This document shows, one piece after another, positions 1-8,402 of a DNA stretch of 64,000 bases (the first letter of the stretch is position 1; every line of letters begins with the position of its first letter). The DNA lies in NCBI RefSeq assembly GCF_000696185.1, contig NZ_KK853997.1, forward strand, positions 4,423,981 through 4,487,980, given 5' to 3'. A model generated the notes under the pieces. The model was not told the DNA's origin. It did not search any database and saw nothing but the letters and a program-made list of their open reading frames with translations. The stretch comes from Kitasatospora cheerisanensis KCTC 2395 (GTDB taxonomy: Bacteria; Actinomycetota; Actinomycetes; Streptomycetales; Streptomycetaceae). The position numbers were made by a program, and so were the translations under genes.

Positions 1-8
1 AACTGGCG

Positions 9-782
9 TCAGAGGTGTGAGCCGCCGGTTGCGTCGATGGTCTGGCCGGTGATCCAGCGGGCGTCGGGGGTGGCGAGGAAGGCGACGATGTCCGCGACGT
101 CGGCGGGTTCGCCGACCCGGCCGAGGGCGGAGAGGGCGGCGGCCCGGGCCTGGGCCTCGGGGTTGCCGCGGAGCCAGGGGGCGTTGGTGTCGGTGTCGAT
201 GATGCCGGGGCGGACGGAGTTGGCGGTGATGCCGCGGGGGCCGAGCTGGGCGGCGAGGTTGAGGGTGAAGTTGTCGAGGGCGCCCTTGGTGGCGTTGTAG
301 GCGATGATCTCGGGCATCGCGATGCGGGCGACGCCGCTGGAGATGTTGATGATGCGGCCGCCGTCGCGGAGCCGGGGCAGGGCCTGCTGGGTGATGAAGA
401 ACGGGGCGCGGACGTTGACCGCGAAGACCTCGTCGAACTCGTCCTCGGTGAGCTCGGCCAGGGCGGAGCTGCGGCCTATGCCGGCGTTGTTGACGAGGAT
501 GTCGAGCCTGCCGTCGGGGGCGTGCTCCCGGCCGGCGCGGTCGAAGGCCTCCCAGAGGCGGGCGGCGTCGCCGTGGCCGCCGAGCGGGGCGTGGACCAGG
601 AAGGCCCGGCCGCCGTCGGCGCGGATCTTGTCGAGGACGGTGGTGGCGGCCTCGTGGTCGCGGGCGTAGCCGATGGCGACGGTGGCCCCGTCCTGGGCGA
701 GGCGTTCGGCGATGCCGCGTCCGATGCCCCGGGAGGCGCCGGTGACCAGGGCGATCTTGCCGTCAAGTGCGCGTGCAGACAC
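9..782 (-). CDS. SDR family NAD(P)-dependent oxidoreductase
   Basis: Classical short-chain dehydrogenase/reductase of about 257 residues, the usual family length. The N-terminal nucleotide-binding motif TGASRGIG, the NNAG motif, the catalytic serine in NISSG and the YNATK (YxxxK) active site are all present. A cytosolic NAD(P)-dependent oxidoreductase; the substrate cannot be told from sequence. I start it at the GTG at 782, which has GGGG about 8 bases upstream; a TTG at 803 is also in frame. It is transcribed away from a TetR gene across a short gap holding two operator-like repeats, so that regulator probably represses it. Confidence 0.9.
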   Translation of the reverse strand: MSARALDGKIALVTGASRGIGRGIAERLAQDGATVAIGYARDHEAATTVLDKIRADGGRAFLVHAPLGGHGDAARLWEAFDRAGREHAPDGRLDILVNNAGIGRSSALAELTEDEFDEVFAVNVRAPFFITQQALPRLRDGGRIINISSGVARIAMPEIIAYNATKGALDNFTLNLAAQLGPRGITANSVRPGIIDTDTNAPWLRGNPEAQARAAALSALGRVGEPADVADIVAFLATPDARWITGQTIDATGGSHL

Positions 783-806
783 GGTGGTTGCCCCATCTCT
801 CAATTC

Positions 807-822
807 TTGAGTGACCGTTCAA
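807..822. promoter_or_regulatory. TetR-type operator, site 1
   Basis: The sequence TTGAGTGACCGTTCAA has matching ends (TTGA/TCAA) and its core GAGTGACCG recurs at 851-871. It lies just upstream of the SDR start. By analogy with divergent TetR systems it is probably bound by the neighbouring TetR protein. The palindrome and repeat are seen; binding is inferred. Confidence 0.6.
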
Positions 823-850
823 GAAGGACCGTAGCACGGCCCGGAGCATT

Positions 851-871
851 TTTTGAGTGACCGCTCTAAAA
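851..871. promoter_or_regulatory. TetR-type operator, site 2
   Basis: A second copy of the GAGTGACCG core sits in a near-palindrome with TTTTGAG on one side and CTCTAAAA on the other. It abuts the TetR start, the expected place for autorepression. The two cores are 44-45 bp apart, about four helical turns. Confidence 0.6.
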
Positions 872-879
872 TGGTGGGC

Positions 880-1500
880 ATGACGAGCACAGGGACCAGA
901 CGCGGCCGCCCGCCGGCCTTCGACCGGGCGGCGGTGCTGGCGGCGGCGACCAGGCTGTTCTGGGAACGCGGCTACCAGGCGACGTCGGTGGGCGAGCTGA
1001 CCGGGGCGATGGGGATCAAGCCGGGCAGCCTGTACGCGGCGTTCGGCGACAAGGAGTCGCTGTTCCGCGAGGTGGTGCAGGGCTACCAGCAGTCCCCGGC
1101 GGGGCAGTTCGTGGGGCTGGCGTTCGCCGAGGAGCCGACGGCCCGGGCCGCGTTCGCCCGGATCCTGCGCGACGCGGCGCGGATCTACGCCGACCCGGAG
1201 CACCCGGCCGGCTGCATGGTGATCAGCGCGGCCGCCAACGTGGCCGCCCAGGACGACGAGGTGGCGGCCTTCCTGCGCGAGCTGCGGGCGGCGAACCTGG
1301 CGGTCTTCGAGGAGCGGCTGTCCACCGCGAAGCGGCTCGGCGAGCTGCCGCCGACCGCGGACCCGGCCGCGCTGGCCCGCTACTTCGGCGCGGTCCTGCA
1401 GGGCATGTCGCAGCGGTCCAGGGACGGCGCCGACACCGCGGAGCTGACGGCGACGGCCGAACTGGCCATGCTGGCCTGGCCGGCCGGCCCGGTCGGCTGA
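880..1500 (+). CDS. TetR/AcrR family transcriptional regulator
   Basis: A regulator of about 206 residues with an N-terminal TetR helix-turn-helix near residues 15-60 (key stretch VGELTGAMGIKPGSLYAAF) and a variable helical ligand-binding C-terminal domain. It is divergent from the SDR gene, with repeated palindromic sites between them, so it most likely represses both. The ATG at 880 is preferred; an ATG at 871 and a TTG at 853 are in frame but overlap the operator. No clear Shine-Dalgarno is visible, so translation may be leaderless. The inducer is unknown. Confidence 0.88.
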   Translation: MTSTGTRRGRPPAFDRAAVLAAATRLFWERGYQATSVGELTGAMGIKPGSLYAAFGDKESLFREVVQGYQQSPAGQFVGLAFAEEPTARAAFARILRDAARIYADPEHPAGCMVISAAANVAAQDDEVAAFLRELRAANLAVFEERLSTAKRLGELPPTADPAALARYFGAVLQGMSQRSRDGADTAELTATAELAMLAWPAGPVG

Positions 1501-1550
1501 CCACGGGTCCGGCCTCCGGAAAGCGGCCCGGAGGACGTACGCTCGGCGGT

Positions 1551-2470
1551 ATGCGGACTTCTGAGAGCACGTCAGGTGGGGGCCGGGTCGAGCGCGTCGA
1601 GGCGCTGACGGCGGAGCAGGCCGAGGCGGTCCGGGCCTGCTCGCGGAGGCGGCCCGGACGGACGGCCGGGAGGCGGTCTCCGAGGCGGGCCGGCTGCGCA
1701 TCCGCCCCGACAGCCCCCGCCCGGGGGTGCGCCACCTGGTGCAGACGGCGGACGGCCGGGTGACGGGGTACGCCCAGGCCGAGGGCGAGCACCCGGGGAC
1801 GGTCGAGCTGACGGTGGCGCCGGCCGACCGCGGCCGCGGGCTGGGCGGGGCACTGGTGCACGCGGTGCTGGACGGCGCCGAAGGCGAGCTGGACTTCTGG
1901 GCGCACGGCGGCCTGCCCGCCGCCCGGCACCTGGCCGAGGTCCACCGCGCGGAGCTGGTGCGGGAGTTGCGGCAGATGCGGCGCACCGCCGAGGCGCCGG
2001 ACGCGGTGCCGGTGCCGGCTGGCGTCGAGCTGCGGACCTTCGAGCCGGGCCGGGACGAGCAGGCGTGGCTGGCGCTCAACGCGCTGGCCTTCGCGTACCA
2101 CCCGGAGCAGGGTTCCTGGACGGAGCAGGACCTGGCGGAGCGGATGGCCGAGCCCTGGTTCGACCCGAAGGGCTTCTTCCTGGCGGAGCGGGACGGCCGG
2201 CTGGTCGGCTTCCACTGGACGAAGACCCAGCCGGACGGGCTGGGCGAGGTGTACGTGGTCGGCGTGGACCCGGCGGAGCAGGGCGGCGGCCTGGGCAAGG
2301 CGCTGACCGCGGCGGGCCTGCGGCACCTGATCCTGGAGCGCGGGCTGCCGACCGTCATGCTGTACGTGGACGCGGACAATGCGGCGGCCGTCCGGGTGTA
2401 CGAGCGCCTGGGCTTCACCATCCACGAGGTCGACCTGATGTACCGCTGGTCGCCGTCGACCGGTCGCTGA
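1551..2470 (+). pseudogene. mshD: Mycothiol synthase MshD, frameshifted as read
   Basis: MshD acetylates Cys-GlcN-Ins with acetyl-CoA in the last step of making mycothiol, the main actinobacterial thiol. Two GNAT domains are visible; the C-terminal one has the acetyl-CoA loop around EQGGGLGKAL. The N-terminus is read from the ATG at 1551. After codon 29 (about 1637) the frame is lost and continues one base out; adding one C in the GGCC-TG run restores about 306 residues, the normal length. The downstream frame alone would start only at 1727 and lose much of the first domain. A sequencing deletion is more likely than true loss, because mycothiol is central to redox balance. Confidence 0.85.
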
Positions 2471-2567
2471 GCCGGGGCCGGGCGGGGAGGGCGGACGGCG
2501 GGCGGACCGGGCCGTCCGGTAACGGCCACGGGGGTGACGGACTCAGCTTTCCTCCTGGCCATGCGGT

Positions 2568-2589
2568 GTTTACCGTGGATTCAATTGGC
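2568..2589 (+). promoter_or_regulatory. Possible PHO box upstream of ppk
   Basis: Two adjacent 11-base units, GTTTACCGTGG and ATTCAATTGGC, resemble the direct-repeat units of Streptomyces PHO boxes (GTTCACC-like). They lie about 185 bases before the ppk start. The second unit is a weak match, so the call is tentative; PhoP control of ppk is known in Streptomyces. Confidence 0.35.
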
Positions 2590-2771
2590 GCCGCGAAGAT
2601 CACAGAATGTCGTCCGTATTGCCCCGTCCGCGTCACCGCTCCACCCGCCGCCCGGCCGGGCCGGTTCCGGCTGCGCCGGGCGGGTGGCCGTGGGTCGACG
2701 AGGACGAGCAGCGGGCGGAGGCGTGCCCTTCGTCCCGCCGGGACCGCGTCCTGCAGGAGGAGCTGGAACCG

Positions 2772-5132
2772 ATGAGCATCCCCCGCGTCTCCGATTCGGC
2801 CGAGGCTGACGCCGAGGCCGAGTCCAGCACCGAGCAGAAGCCGGCCGTCCGGTCCGGTGGGAAGACCCGGACCCGGGCCGGCGGCAGGGCCGCGGCCAAG
2901 GATCCGGCGAGGGAGTCGAAGCCGCGCGCCAAGGCCCGGTCGGCCGAGCCGGAGCCGGCGGCCGAACCGCCCGTGGTGCGGGCGGCGACCGCGCTGCCCG
3001 CCACCGTGGCCTCGGCGTTCGGCACGGGCGGCCCGGACGGGCGCGGCGCGGAGGAGGCGGAGCTGCCGCAGGGCCGGTTCCTGGACCGCGAGCGCAGCTG
3101 GCTGGCGTTCAACGAGCGGGTGCTCGAACTCGCCGAGGACCCGAACATCCCGCTGCTGGAGCGCACCAAGTTCCTGGCGATCTTCGCCTCGAACCTGGAC
3201 GAGTTCTTCATGGTGCGGGTGGCCGGCCTGAAGCGCCGGATCGCCACCGGCGTCGCCCAGCGGTCCGCGTCCGGGCTGCAGCCGCGCGAGGTGCTGGACC
3301 TGATCTGGCGCCGGTCGCGGGAGCTGATGGCCCGTCACGCGGCCACCTTCCAGCAGGAGGTGCTGCCGGACCTGGCCGCCGAGGGCATCGAGGTGGTGCG
3401 CTGGGCGGACCTGGCGGAGACCGAGCAGGCCCGGCTGCACACGCTGTTCCGGCAGCAGATCTTCCCCGTCCTGACGCCGCTGGCGGTCGACCCGGCGCAC
3501 CCGTTCCCGTACATATCGGGACTGTCGCTGAACCTGGCCGTGGTGGTGCGCAACCCGGTGTCGGGCCACAAGCACTTCGCCCGGGTGAAGGTGCCGCAGC
3601 TGCTGACGCGCTTCCTGGAGGCCTCGCCGCAGCGGTACGTGCCGCTGGAGGACGTGATGGGCGCGCACCTCGAGGAGCTGTTCCCGGGGATGGAGGTGCT
3701 CGCCCACCACGCGTTCCGGGTCACCCGCAACGAGGACCTGGAGGTGGAGGAGGACGACACCGAGAACATCCTGAAGGCGCTGGAGAAGGAGCTGATGCGG
3801 CGCCGCTTCGGCCCGCCGGTGCGCCTGGAGGTCGAGGAGTCGATCGACCCCTACATCCTGGACCTGCTGGTCCGGGAGCTGAACATCACCGAGGCGGAGG
3901 TCTTCCCGCTGCCCGGCCCGCTCGACCTGACCGGCCTGTTCGGCATCGCCGACCTGGACCGGCCCGAGCTGCGCTACCCGAAGTTCGTGGCGGGCACCGC
4001 GCGCGGCCTGATCGACGTCGAGTCCGCCTCGCAGCCGGACATCTTCGCCGCCATGCGCGAACGCGACGTGCTGCTGCACCACCCGTACGACTCGTTCTCG
4101 ACCTCCGTGCAGGCGTTCCTGGAGCAGGCCGCCGCCGACCCGCACGTGCTGGCGATCAAGCAGACGCTGTACCGCACCTCCGGCGACTCGCCGATCGTGG
4201 ACGCGCTGACAGACGCCGCGGAGTCCGGCAAGCAGGTCCTGGTCCTGGTGGAGATCAAGGCGCGCTTCGACGAGCAGGCCAACATCAAGTGGGCCCGCAA
4301 GCTGGAGGAGGCCGGCTGCCACGTGGTCTACGGCCTGATCGGGCTGAAGACGCACTGCAAGCTGTCGCTGGTGGTCCGCCAGGAGGGCGACACGCTCCGC
4401 CGGTACTCGCACGTCGGCACCGGCAACTACCACCCGAAGACCGCCCGGCTGTACGAGGACCTGGGGCTGCTGACCTCGGACCCGCAGGTCGGCGCGGACC
4501 TGTCCGACCTGTTCAACCGGCTGTCCGGCTACTCGCGCCGCGAGTCCTACCGCCGGCTGCTGACCGCGCCGCGCGGGCTGCGGGACGGCCTGGTCGCCCG
4601 GATCAACGGCGAGATCGCCCACCACCGGGCCGGCCGCCCGGCCTTCGTCAAGCTCAAGGTCAACTCGATCGTCGACGAGGTCGTCATCGACGCGCTGTAC
4701 CGGGCCTCCCAGGCCGGCGTGCCGGTGGACGTTTGGGTGCGCGGCATCTGCGCGATCCGGCCGGGCGTGCCGGGGCTGAGCGAGAACGTCCGGGTGCGGT
4801 CCATCCTGGGCCGGTTCCTGGAGCACTCCCGGGTGTTCGTGTTCGGCAACGGCGGCGACCCGGAGGTGTGGATCGGCAGCGCCGACATGATGCACCGCAA
4901 CCTGGACCGCCGGATCGAGGCGCTGGTCCGGGTCACCGACCCGGCGCACCGGGCCGAACTCAACGGGCTGCTGGACCTCGGCATCTCCGACGAGACCGAC
5001 TCCTGGCACCTCGGCCCGGACGGCACCTGGATCCGCCACGCCCAGGACGCCGAGGGCCGGCCGTTGCGGCACGTCCAGGACCTGCTGATCGACTCACGCC
5101 GCCGCAACCGCGGCTCCGCCGCCGCACGCTGA
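2772..5132 (+). CDS. ppk: Polyphosphate kinase 1
   Basis: RNA degradosome-type PPK1, which reversibly transfers the ATP gamma-phosphate to polyphosphate for phosphate and energy storage. The start at 2772 follows a strong GGAGGAG, giving about 786 residues. Roughly the first 95 residues are low-complexity and rich in Ala, Glu, Lys and Arg, a common actinobacterial extension. The conserved core starts at RFLDRERSWLAFN. The phosphohistidine motif HVGTGNY places the catalytic His near residue 547, and DMMHRNLDRRIE lies in the second active-site domain. It is followed by the CHAD, NUDIX and pst genes, fitting a phosphate-metabolism cluster. Confidence 0.95.
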   Translation: MSIPRVSDSAEADAEAESSTEQKPAVRSGGKTRTRAGGRAAAKDPARESKPRAKARSAEPEPAAEPPVVRAATALPATVASAFGTGGPDGRGAEEAELPQGRFLDRERSWLAFNERVLELAEDPNIPLLERTKFLAIFASNLDEFFMVRVAGLKRRIATGVAQRSASGLQPREVLDLIWRRSRELMARHAATFQQEVLPDLAAEGIEVVRWADLAETEQARLHTLFRQQIFPVLTPLAVDPAHPFPYISGLSLNLAVVVRNPVSGHKHFARVKVPQLLTRFLEASPQRYVPLEDVMGAHLEELFPGMEVLAHHAFRVTRNEDLEVEEDDTENILKALEKELMRRRFGPPVRLEVEESIDPYILDLLVRELNITEAEVFPLPGPLDLTGLFGIADLDRPELRYPKFVAGTARGLIDVESASQPDIFAAMRERDVLLHHPYDSFSTSVQAFLEQAAADPHVLAIKQTLYRTSGDSPIVDALTDAAESGKQVLVLVEIKARFDEQANIKWARKLEEAGCHVVYGLIGLKTHCKLSLVVRQEGDTLRRYSHVGTGNYHPKTARLYEDLGLLTSDPQVGADLSDLFNRLSGYSRRESYRRLLTAPRGLRDGLVARINGEIAHHRAGRPAFVKLKVNSIVDEVVIDALYRASQAGVPVDVWVRGICAIRPGVPGLSENVRVRSILGRFLEHSRVFVFGNGGDPEVWIGSADMMHRNLDRRIEALVRVTDPAHRAELNGLLDLGISDETDSWHLGPDGTWIRHAQDAEGRPLRHVQDLLIDSRRRNRGSAAAR

Positions 5133-5140
5133 GCGGCACC

Positions 5141-5174
5141 CCGCCCGCGCCGGGAGCCCTCCCGGCGCGGGCGG
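5141..5174 (+). terminator. Hairpin after ppk
   Basis: A perfect 14-bp stem, CCGCCCGCGCCGGG pairing with CCCGGCGCGGGCGG, with a 6-base loop, begins 8 bases after the ppk stop. There is no T-tract, as is usual in Streptomyces. It may terminate or attenuate transcription into the CHAD gene. Confidence 0.65.
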
Positions 5175-5224
5175 CATGCAGCCCCGGGGCAGGCCCGGGG
5201 AGGAAATCGGGGAGAGCCACAGCC

Positions 5225-6306
5225 ATGACCGATGCGCCGACGACGGTCCCGGTGGCGCGTGCCGCGACCGCCGGGGAGGTCCTTGCCGGCCACCTGACCG
5301 CCCAGGCGGGCGCGTTCCTGCGCGCCCTCCCGCAGGCGGTCGGCGAGGCGGGGTCCAGACCGGGCGCACTCCCGGCGTCGGCGCAGGCCGCGGACGACCT
5401 GCTGCGCGCGGTGCGCCGGATCGGCGGGGCGCTGCACACCTTCGCCGCCGTCTTCGACCCGGTGTGGGCGCAGGAGACCCGGAACGAACTGCGCTGGCTG
5501 ATCGACCTGCTCGCCCAGGAACCCGGCTACCGGCGCCGCGCCGACCGGCTGCTCGGCGCCCTCGACTCGCTGGCCGACACCACCCCCGACGGGCCCGGCA
5601 TGCTGGCCGGCCACGTCGGCGCGCCCAAGGCCCGGCACTGCTGGAACGCCAGCTGACGCTGGCCCGCACCCGGGCGCACACCGCGCTGCTGCAGGAACTC
5701 CGCTCGGCCCGGCTGCACGCCCTGGCCGACCGGATGACGCTGCTGGCCGGCGAGGTCCCGCTGGTGCCGGAGGCCGCCGCCGCGCCCGCCGTGTCGCTGC
5801 TGCCGCAGACCGCGGCGGCGCTCGGCGCGCTCGCCGCGGCGGCCGAGCGGCTGCCCTGGCAGCGCGCCGCGCAGGCGTACGGCGGGGCCGGGCTGCACCG
5901 GCTGGGCGCGGCCCCGGCCGAGCCGGGCACGGTGCCGCCGCCCCGCACCGGGCCATCGGCCGCCGACACGGCGGACGCGGCGCTGGCCGCCGACGACGCG
6001 CCGTGGCTGCGCGCCCGGATCCTGGTGAAGCGGGCCCGCTACGCGCTGGAGGTGTGCAGCGCGCCGGACGGCGAACTGCTGGAGCTGGACCGGGTGCTGG
6101 GCCGCCACCAGGAGGCGTCCGACTCGGCGGCGACGGTGGCCACCGCGGCCCGCACGCCCCGGATCACCCCGGCGACCGCGTACGTGCTGGGCGTGGTGCA
6201 CGCCGATCAGCGGCTCGACGTGGAGGCGGCCCGGTACGATTTCGGGCGCCAGTGGCCGGTGGTGGCGCCCGGGCTGGTCGGCCCGGCGGCGGTGGCGTCG
6301 GACTGA
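5225..6306 (+). pseudogene. CHAD domain protein, frameshifted as read
   Basis: CHAD domains are helical, histidine-rich modules that bind polyphosphate and often sit beside ppk, as here. The gene starts at the ATG at 5225 behind GGGGAGAG. Frame is lost at about 5635 (run CCCGG); one added G restores a protein of about 360 residues ending at 6306. Two arginine-rich CHAD-like helical repeats can be seen, around LLRAVRRIGGALHTF and RILVKRARYALEV. The usual first histidine motif (HxxRVxxRRxR) is degenerate, with Asp-Asp where His is expected. The break is probably a missed base. Function is inferred from the domain and neighbours. Confidence 0.75.
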
Positions 6307-6326
6307 ACCCCCGTACCTCCGCCCGG

Positions 6327-6848
6327 ATGGACCGCGTACCGCAGATGCCCGACCGCCCGTTCCCGCCCGACCGTGACCGCTCCCGGTCGGGCGGCGCCCG
6401 CACCGACCGCCGCCCGGCGGCCGGGCCCCGCTCGACGGTGCTCGCGGCCGGCGCCGTGCTGTGGGTGCCGGGGCCGCTGCGCAAGGACGGCAGCCGGAAG
6501 AAGCCCAGGATGGCGCTGGTGCACCGCCCCAAGTACGACGACTGGAGCCTGCCGAAGGGGAAGCTCGACCCCGGCGAGGGCTGGCGGGCGGCGGCGCTGC
6601 GCGAGGTGCGGGAGGAGACCGGGATGCGCTGCGTGCTGGGCGCGGAGCTGCCCACCCAGCACTACCTGGCGCAGGGCCGTCCGAAGGAGGTCCGGTACTG
6701 GGCGGCGGTGCCGATCGGCGGCGAGTTCCGGCCGAACCGGGAGGTGGACCGGCTGGAGTGGCTGCCGCCGCGGCGGGCCAAGGATCGGCTGACGCACCCC
6801 CGCGACCGGATGCTGATCGACGCGCTGCTGGAGCTGCTGCTCGGCTGA
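6327..6848 (+). CDS. NUDIX hydrolase
   Basis: A pyrophosphohydrolase of about 173 residues. The complete Nudix box is visible in the stretch from GKLDPGEGW to REVREETGM (Gx5Ex7REUxEExGU), preceded by the actinobacterial signature HRPKYDDWSLPKGKL. Such enzymes hydrolyse nucleoside diphosphate-linked compounds; the substrate is not evident. The histidine-phosphatase domain found in some mycobacterial relatives is absent. In-frame ATGs at 6327 and 6345 are both possible and neither has a strong Shine-Dalgarno. It sits between the CHAD gene and pstS. Confidence 0.88.
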   Translation: MDRVPQMPDRPFPPDRDRSRSGGARTDRRPAAGPRSTVLAAGAVLWVPGPLRKDGSRKKPRMALVHRPKYDDWSLPKGKLDPGEGWRAAALREVREETGMRCVLGAELPTQHYLAQGRPKEVRYWAAVPIGGEFRPNREVDRLEWLPPRRAKDRLTHPRDRMLIDALLELLLG

Positions 6849-6965
6849 GCACCCGGCCGCGCGCCGGCGGGGGTGGTTCGCACCGCTCCGGTCGGGTGAT
6901 CCGTCCGCGCCCGTCCCGTGACGCAACCGTTACTACCGGCCCAGGTTTCCTGACATCCGTCCGAG

Positions 6966-7009
6966 GTTCACTCCCCGTTCATTTGCGACGGGCTGACGCG
7001 TCACCTGTC
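6966..7009 (+). promoter_or_regulatory. PHO box of pstS
   Basis: Adjacent 11-base direct repeats GTTCACTCCCC (6966-6976) and GTTCATTTGCG (6977-6987) closely match the Streptomyces PhoP repeat unit. A further partial unit, CGTCACCTGTC, lies at 6999-7009 in the same register. The block ends about 97 bases before the pstS start. This predicts induction of the pst operon by PhoR-PhoP under phosphate limitation. Confidence 0.85.
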
Positions 7010-7106
7010 CTGCCTAACTTCGGGTTTACCGGAGGGCCGCCAGGGCCCCGGACCACAGCAAATCCGGTCGTTCGGAGACCGGTATTGCCTCAGAAAGGGA
7101 CACCCT

Positions 7107-8234
7107 GTGAACCTGCGGAACGGCCGCTCCAAGGCCCTCGCCATCGGTGCCGTCGCGCTCGTCTCCACGCTGTCGCTGTCTGCCTGCGGCACGGACGACA
7201 ACACCCCGTCGGGCGGCTCGTCCTCCGGCGCGGCCCCGGCTGCCAAGATCGCCTGTGCCGACAAGGGCGGCCAGCTGCTGGCGGCCGGTTCGACCGCGCA
7301 GACCCCGGCGATCGAGGTCTGGAAGGCCGCCTACGGCAACGCCTGCACCGGCACCAGCCTGACCTACAGCGGTGGCGGCTCCGGCGCCGGTGTCACCCAG
7401 TTCAACCAGGGCAAGGTCGCCTTCGCGGGCTCCGACGGCGCCCTGAAGCAGTCCGAGATCGACACCTCGAAGACGGTCTGCACCGGCGGCCAGGGCATCG
7501 ACCTGCCGATGGTCGGCGGCCTGATCTCGATCGTGTTCAACGTCGAGGGCGTCGACAAGCTGGTCGTGGACGGTCCGACCCTGGCGAAGATCTTCGACTC
7601 GCAGATCACCAAGTGGAACGCCCCGGAGATCGCCGCGCTGAACCCGGGCGTGAACCTCCCGGCCGCCGACATCCAGGCGATCCACCGCTCGGAGGACTCC
7701 GGCACCACCCAGAACCTGACCGCCTACCTCGGCAAGGCCGGCGGCGGCGCCTGGAAGTACCCGGCCGCCAAGTCCTGGTCCGGCCAGGGCGGCCAGTCCG
7801 CCAACGGCTCCGCCGGTGTCGCGGCCCTGGTCAAGCAGACCAAGAACTCGATCTCCTACGTCGAGCTCTCCTACGCCCAGAGCAACAAGCTGAACAGCGC
7901 CGCCATCGCCACCGGCGCCTCCAAGCCGGTCGAGGCCACCGCCGCCAACGGTGCCACCACGCTGGCCAACGCCAAGATCGTCGGCAAGGGCGCGGACCTG
8001 GCGCTGGACATCGACTACGCGACCAAGGCCGAGGGCGCCTACCCGCTCACCCTGGTCACCTACGAGATCGTCTGCGACAAGGGCAACAAGGCCGACACCC
8101 TGCCGGCCCTCAAGTCCTTCCTGACCTACACCGTGAGCGACGAGGGCCAGCAGGCCATCGGTGCGGTCGGCTACGTGCCGCTGCCGAAGGAGCTCGCGGG
8201 CAAGGTCAAGACCCAGATCGACGCCCTCGCCTGA
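7107..8234 (+). CDS. pstS: Phosphate ABC transporter substrate-binding protein PstS
   Basis: Extracytoplasmic lipoprotein that captures phosphate for the high-affinity Pst transporter. The 375-residue product has a lipoprotein signal peptide ending in the lipobox LSAC (Cys near residue 27) and a Ser/Gly linker. The mature domain carries the PstS phosphate-loop features GSTAQTP, the SGGGSGAG-like stretch and RSEDSGTT. The GTG start follows AAAGGGA. It is first in pstSCAB and follows a clear PHO box. A hairpin separates it from pstC, which probably lets pstS accumulate above the rest of the operon. Confidence 0.96.
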   Translation: MNLRNGRSKALAIGAVALVSTLSLSACGTDDNTPSGGSSSGAAPAAKIACADKGGQLLAAGSTAQTPAIEVWKAAYGNACTGTSLTYSGGGSGAGVTQFNQGKVAFAGSDGALKQSEIDTSKTVCTGGQGIDLPMVGGLISIVFNVEGVDKLVVDGPTLAKIFDSQITKWNAPEIAALNPGVNLPAADIQAIHRSEDSGTTQNLTAYLGKAGGGAWKYPAAKSWSGQGGQSANGSAGVAALVKQTKNSISYVELSYAQSNKLNSAAIATGASKPVEATAANGATTLANAKIVGKGADLALDIDYATKAEGAYPLTLVTYEIVCDKGNKADTLPALKSFLTYTVSDEGQQAIGAVGYVPLPKELAGKVKTQIDALA

Positions 8235-8252
8235 GGCTGAGCGACGACCGGC

Positions 8253-8287
8253 CGGGCGGCCCCGAAGGAGGGGGGAGGGGCCGCCCG
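8253..8287 (+). terminator. pstS-pstC intercistronic hairpin
   Basis: An 11-bp stem, CGGGCGGCCCC with GGGGCCGCCCG and a 13-base loop, starts 19 bases after the pstS stop. Placed inside the operon, it probably acts as a partial terminator or transcript stabiliser, favouring PstS over the membrane subunits. Confidence 0.6.
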
Positions 8288-8402
8288 CCCGGGCCACGCG
8301 TCGACCGCACCACCCGCACCACCCACCACCAGAACGTCCGGGGCACCGCCGCCATGGTGCCGCCCTCCGCGGGGCAGCGCCGCCAGACCGGAGTAAACGA
8401 TC

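Noticed and set aside
2415..5072. 885-codon open frame antisense to ppk
   Set aside because: It is a GC-rich shadow of ppk: low-complexity, no domains, no ribosome site. The same applies to long antisense frames over ftsH (44836-47088), DUF2156/folP (49287-51761) and the PAP2-to-VirB region.
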